A stretch of 19,765 nucleotides of DNA from assembly GCA_025201865.1 (NCBI GenBank), contig MU603116.1:1-19765 (forward strand), read 5' to 3'. The stretch is from Ramicandelaber brevisporus. Its lineage: Eukaryota > Kickxellomycota > Ramicandelaberales > Ramicandelaberaceae. This document shows positions 17,161 through 19,765 of this stretch, piece after piece (positions within the stretch are counted from its first letter, which is position 1; the number at the start of each line of letters is the position of its first letter). A model generated the notes under the pieces. That model was not told where the DNA came from and did no database searches. It saw nothing but the letters and a program-made list of their open reading frames with translations. Position numbers and translations under genes: made by a program.

Positions 17161-17930
17161 ATGTGCATCTCTCGGTGGCTCTTGTGGACTGCAGCTCTCG
17201 GCTGCAATTAATAGTTGTTGCCCTACTCTAGCACCACTCAGTTCAAGTCAAATGAGCAGTCTCTACTGCTCTGTCAGTCTTTACTTTGTTCTGATCCCAT
17301 TCAGTTCAGTTAAAATATGCAGCTCACAGAAGCTCATGTCAACTGCTTCCTTCCATTCTGACCCCACTCAGTCTTTACTTTGTTCTGATCCCATTCAGTT
17401 CAGTTAAAATATGCAGCTCACAGAAGCTCATGTCAACTGCTTCCTTCCATTCTGATCCCATTCAGGTCAAGTCAAATATGCACCTCGGCTGTTCTGGTTG
17501 CCGGCTACTCCATTCTAACATCATTCAGCTCTCTATTACTCATGTTGACTGTTTCCCTTCTCTGACTCCCATTCAGTTCCAGTCAATGCATCTCTCGGCT
17601 GCTCTTGTTAACAGACACCCTGCTCTGACATCATTCGTATCAAATCAAATATACAGTTATCGGCTGTTCTTGCCAACTGCTGCCTTTCTGTGACATCATT
17701 CAGTTCTAGTCAAATGTGCATCTCCCCGCCACCCTTGTTGACTGCTGCCCCAATCTGTCCCCATCCTGTCAGCGTCAGTAATCCCAGTTAAGGCTTCCCT
17801 TGCCGGCCACTGCCAAGCGATGACATCATTCAGGTCGGATTCACTATCATCAGTCAAGAATTCTCTTGTTAACTACTGCCTTTCTCTGACTCCATTCAGC
17901 TCAGGTCGAATATGGATCTCTTCTCAGCTG
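17161..17930. repeat. Degenerate tandem array, period about 62-67 bp
   Basis: A recurring unit reads roughly CATTCAG, TTCAAGTCAAATATGCA, TCTCGGCTGCTCTTGTT, GACTGCTGCC and TCTGACATC, in that order. CATTCAG or a close variant recurs at 17235, 17298, 17365, 17392, 17459, 17522, 17570, 17632, 17697, 17762, 17827 and 17893. Most spacings are 62-67 bp, with a few short ones from partial units. Copies diverge at many positions except for one recent duplication listed separately. The last unit ends about ten bases before the TATA box of the secreted protein gene. Confidence 0.8.
17274..17461. repeat. Recent 94-bp tandem duplication inside the array
   Basis: Bases 17274-17361 and 17368-17455 are identical over 88 positions at an offset of 94. 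The few bases joining the two copies differ slightly (CCCCACTCAG against TCCCATTCAG). Identity this high contrasts with the surrounding degenerate units and indicates a recent event. Confidence 0.9.
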
Positions 17931-17939
17931 CTAGGATCC

Positions 17940-17946
17940 TATAAAA
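17940..17946 (+). promoter_or_regulatory. TATA box of the secreted Cys-rich gene
   Basis: TATAAAA lies 221 bp before the ATG at 18161, directly after the tandem array. The intervening leader is C/A-rich, with CAGCAC and (AC)n tracts and few Ts, as expected of a long unstructured 5' UTR. Confidence 0.6.
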
Positions 17947-18000
17947 TCACCATGCAGCCCCCACCATCTCCAACACCATCCTGAGCATTTCCTCCATCAT

Positions 18001-18074
18001 CAGCATCAGCAGCACCAGCACCAGCACCAGCACCAACACCTCATTCACACACACACACACACACACGCACACAC
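18001..18074. repeat. CAGCAC and (AC)n simple repeats in the 5' leader
   Basis: A CAG/CAC trinucleotide-type tract (18001-18039) is followed by an (AC)n tract with one G interruption (about 18046-18074). They would lie within the 5' UTR of the gene at 18161. Confidence 0.85.
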
Positions 18075-18160
18075 GCTCTCTCATTTCTTGAGCGAATACT
18101 TCGTCCAATTCAACTAATCCACCCCAACCAATCCACTCCAACTAATCTGCTCCTAGACAC

Positions 18161-18442
18161 ATGAAGACTACTATTGCTCTCTCCGCTCTCTCCGCTCTTT
18201 TGGCCGGTGCTCTTGCGAAGGAAAACACTGGTCGTATGAAGTGCGAATGCAAAGGAGACCTGGATGAGAACATTATGCTTGCCACCGCGTTCGCTTGCAA
18301 GGATGTTGGTGTTGTTGTCGGTCCATACAATATTCCATTATACACATTCTGCATCTTGTTGAAGGACAATCAGAAAAAGTTTGAAGATGAGTGTGCTGCT
18401 TTTAGCATCGGGTCTAGCTGCGTTAACATCAACCACTATTAA
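18161..18442 (+). CDS. Small secreted cysteine-rich protein (six Cys)
   Basis: I cannot name a family. The 93-residue product has a clear signal peptide, MKTTIALSALSALLAGALA, then a mature part of about 74 residues starting KENTGRMKCECKGD. Six cysteines lie at 28, 30, 46, 64, 78 and 87 (C-x-C-x15-C-x17-C-x13-C-x8-C), suggesting three disulfides. The spacing is wider than in the 75-residue peptide at 8940, so the two are not obvious paralogues, though both open with C-x-C. The gene has the best promoter in the window: a TATA box, a long C/A-rich leader, and an upstream repeat array. An AATAAA at 18683 is a possible distant poly(A) signal. The layout resembles fungal small secreted proteins; the role is unknown. 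Confidence 0.8.
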   Translation: MKTTIALSALSALLAGALAKENTGRMKCECKGDLDENIMLATAFACKDVGVVVGPYNIPLYTFCILLKDNQKKFEDECAAFSIGSSCVNINHY

Positions 18443-18708
18443 GTGCCTTTTCTCATTTTAAGTGTCTTTTTGTTTGAACTTGATTAAACAGAACATCATT
18501 TCCTTTCATCTCCACCAAGCTGTGCACGCAGTCGAACACCGATTAAAAGCGGATTGGATACTGTCGTAGTCTTCCTCATATTATTCTTTGACAAACTTTT
18601 CAGCACACTCCGATCGATGTGACAAACAGTGAATGCAGTTTGTAGATGCAATTTCACTCTAATGAAACCGAAATGTGATATCAATAAAAGCAGTCACAAA
18701 TCATCAAA
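18443..18708. other. 3' flank of the secreted protein gene and tRNA upstream region
   Basis: No gene is seen. TTAAAC (18484) and AATAAA (18683-18688) are possible polyadenylation signals for the upstream gene. Confidence 0.4.
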
Positions 18709-18779
18709 GCGTCGGTGGTTTAGTGGTAAAATACGCGCCTGCCACGCACGTGCCCCGGGTTCGATTCCCGGCCGACGCA
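18709..18779 (+). tRNA. tRNA-Gly (anticodon GCC)
   Basis: The 71-base sequence folds as a full cloverleaf. The acceptor stem GCGTCGG/CCGACGC pairs at 7 of 7, the D-arm is GTTT-AGTGGTA-AAAT, the anticodon loop is CTGCCAC with GCC at 18741-18743, and the T-arm CCGGG-TTCGATT-CCCGG is perfect. The discriminator base is A. The A box (TGGTTTAGTGG) and B box (GGTTCGATTCC) match the Pol III consensus, and a T5 terminator lies at 18787-18791. There is no intron. One C-A mismatch sits in the middle of the anticodon stem (tRNA positions 29 and 41). It closely resembles other eukaryotic tRNA-Gly(GCC) genes. Confidence 0.97.
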
Positions 18780-18786
18780 ATCTTCC

Positions 18787-18791
18787 TTTTT
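18787..18791 (+). terminator. Pol III T-run terminator of tRNA-Gly
   Basis: TTTTT begins eight bases after the tRNA discriminator base, the usual Pol III stop. Confidence 0.85.
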
Positions 18792-19765
18792 AGTGGATGG
18801 ATATCATCTGTTTGTATATTATGAAATGAATCATCACCACGCATGTCGTTCACAACTACAAGTCCTTCACATTCAACATTATCCAAGGCGTCGCTCACTT
18901 TTCAAGTGGTTAGTTATTTTACTTTGTCTACCATGAATGTACCCACAAATCGAAGAACACCGATCCAGCGACTCTACCCATTGTGCCATGGAAAAGTTAC
19001 CCAGGCTGCTCGGTGTTTTCATTCCTGCCTTGGACACTCCACTTTCCTCGGAGAGACTGGAGCACAATCGAGGTTTTGTGTCGCTGCCGCTGTTGCTCCG
19101 ACTTGCACTCTCGCGTTCTCCAATGGAATAACAGCACAATGGTAGTCCAGCGCACTCCGAAAGACGCGGGTCTCTTCCCTTGATAGCACTCTCTCGAAGC
19201 CTGCTCGCCTATCAATGGCATGAAGAAGCGCTGGGGGCAGAGTCGGGGTAGCATGCGTGTGGGTGACGCGACCAGTCTGTGCTCTCGAAGCTGCATATCG
19301 TCTGTCTTTCAAATGCTATAAAGACCCGACCGTCACTCTCGCTGTCAGCACTGTTGCTTTCGGGAAAGAGCTATTCCTCAGCACTCACTTCCCAAGCATC
19401 ACTTTTGCACACTTTTTCACGTTCCTTTTGCATTAGGCGCCGCCTCCGTCCCTCTCCACACTAGGGGAGGCCGTGCTGCTCCCAAGTCGTCCTCTGCTCC
19501 TGCCGACCGGTAGTCTCAAGTCCCAAGTCCCCAAATCCAAGCATAATCAACCTTCGACATTCAATTTCGCATTCGCTTTCTTTTCTTTTCACATTTTCAT
19601 ACACATGTCGTGCCAGACATTTCCTGCCACAACACTTTCATCTTCTTCATCTTCTTCATAACCATCATTTTCTTCATTGTATCATTACACTTTTGATTTG
19701 CATTGCGCACATTGCACTCTTTCGTATCATTTTCTTCATTTTCTGTTTCAACAGTCCAGCATCAG
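18792..19765. other. Right-hand non-coding region, probably the promoter of a gene beyond the window
   Basis: No convincing gene is present. An ATG frame of 100 codons (18843-19145, +) is Ser/Thr-rich and resembles nothing known. After a TATA box at 19317 the sequence becomes strongly pyrimidine-rich, with TCTTCATCTT repeats near 19640-19740, like the leaders upstream of other genes in this window. Confidence 0.4.
19317..19323 (+). promoter_or_regulatory. Candidate TATA box for a gene off the right edge
   Basis: TATAAAG is followed by about 440 bases of pyrimidine-rich, ATG-poor sequence up to the window end. This is compatible with a promoter and leader of a + strand gene whose coding part is not in view. 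Confidence 0.35.

Noticed and set aside
17161-17935. CRISPR-like array
   Set aside because: Repeats are degenerate over their whole length with no constant repeat plus unique spacer structure, and the genome is eukaryotic; it is a minisatellite-type array.
17947-18141. Minus-strand frame of 64 codons rich in Val/Cys/Leu
   Set aside because: It is only the translation of the CAGCAC and (AC)n simple repeats in the 5' leader of the secreted protein gene.
18843-19145. 100-codon ATG frame on the plus strand after tRNA-Gly
   Set aside because: It has no signal peptide, domain or recognisable pattern; length is compatible with chance in stop-poor sequence.
1-19765. A selenoprotein gene with SECIS element near SepSecS
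   Set aside because: I looked for CxxU-type in-frame TGA codons and the ATGA/AA/GA SECIS core by eye in intergenic regions and found nothing convincing. A covariance search would be needed to be certain.

Overview
The window looks like nuclear DNA from an early-diverging, intron-poor fungus. The evidence is a fused PabA-PabB aminodeoxychorismate synthase, a Siw14-type atypical phosphatase, an Acl4-like TPR chaperone, a TFIIIC zinc-finger subunit, several small secreted (mostly cysteine-rich) proteins, TATA boxes and AATAAA signals, and a eukaryotic tRNA-Gly. Every recognised protein gene reads as one uninterrupted frame. A complete O-phosphoseryl-tRNA(Sec) selenium transferase (SepSecS) argues against Dikarya, which lack selenocysteine, and fits the few early-branching fungal lineages known to use it. 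A non-fungal protist cannot be excluded from sequence reading alone.

Layout. 1-1370 is a long non-coding upstream region. 1371-4130 (+) is aminodeoxychorismate synthase; 4314-5837 (-) is SepSecS, convergent with it across an (ATT)n tract. 6499-7593 (+) is a class 3 lipase. 7967-8203 and 8940-9167 (+) are two small secreted peptides. 9479-12055 (+) is a TFIIIC subunit, tail to tail with Siw14 at 12135-12734 (-). Siw14 is divergent from an Acl4-like chaperone at 12910-14169 (+). 14512-16560 (+) is an F-box-like protein. 16561-18160 is a long gene-free stretch holding a degenerate tandem array of about 65 bp units that runs into the TATA box of a third small secreted cysteine-rich protein at 18161-18442 (+). 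A tRNA-Gly(GCC) lies at 18709-18779 (+). The right end looks like the promoter and leader of a gene starting beyond the window.

The genes do not form a pathway or operon. They are independent eukaryotic units: folate precursor synthesis, selenocysteine synthesis, lipid hydrolysis, Pol III transcription, inositol pyrophosphate signalling, ribosomal protein chaperoning and secretion. Two things stand out. One is the full selenocysteine synthase in a fungal-looking genome. The other is a near-exact copy of the histone H3 amino-terminal tail (RTKQTARK) at the start of the Acl4-like chaperone. All start sites were checked for a real ATG; several longer reading frames open only at GTG or TTG and were trimmed.
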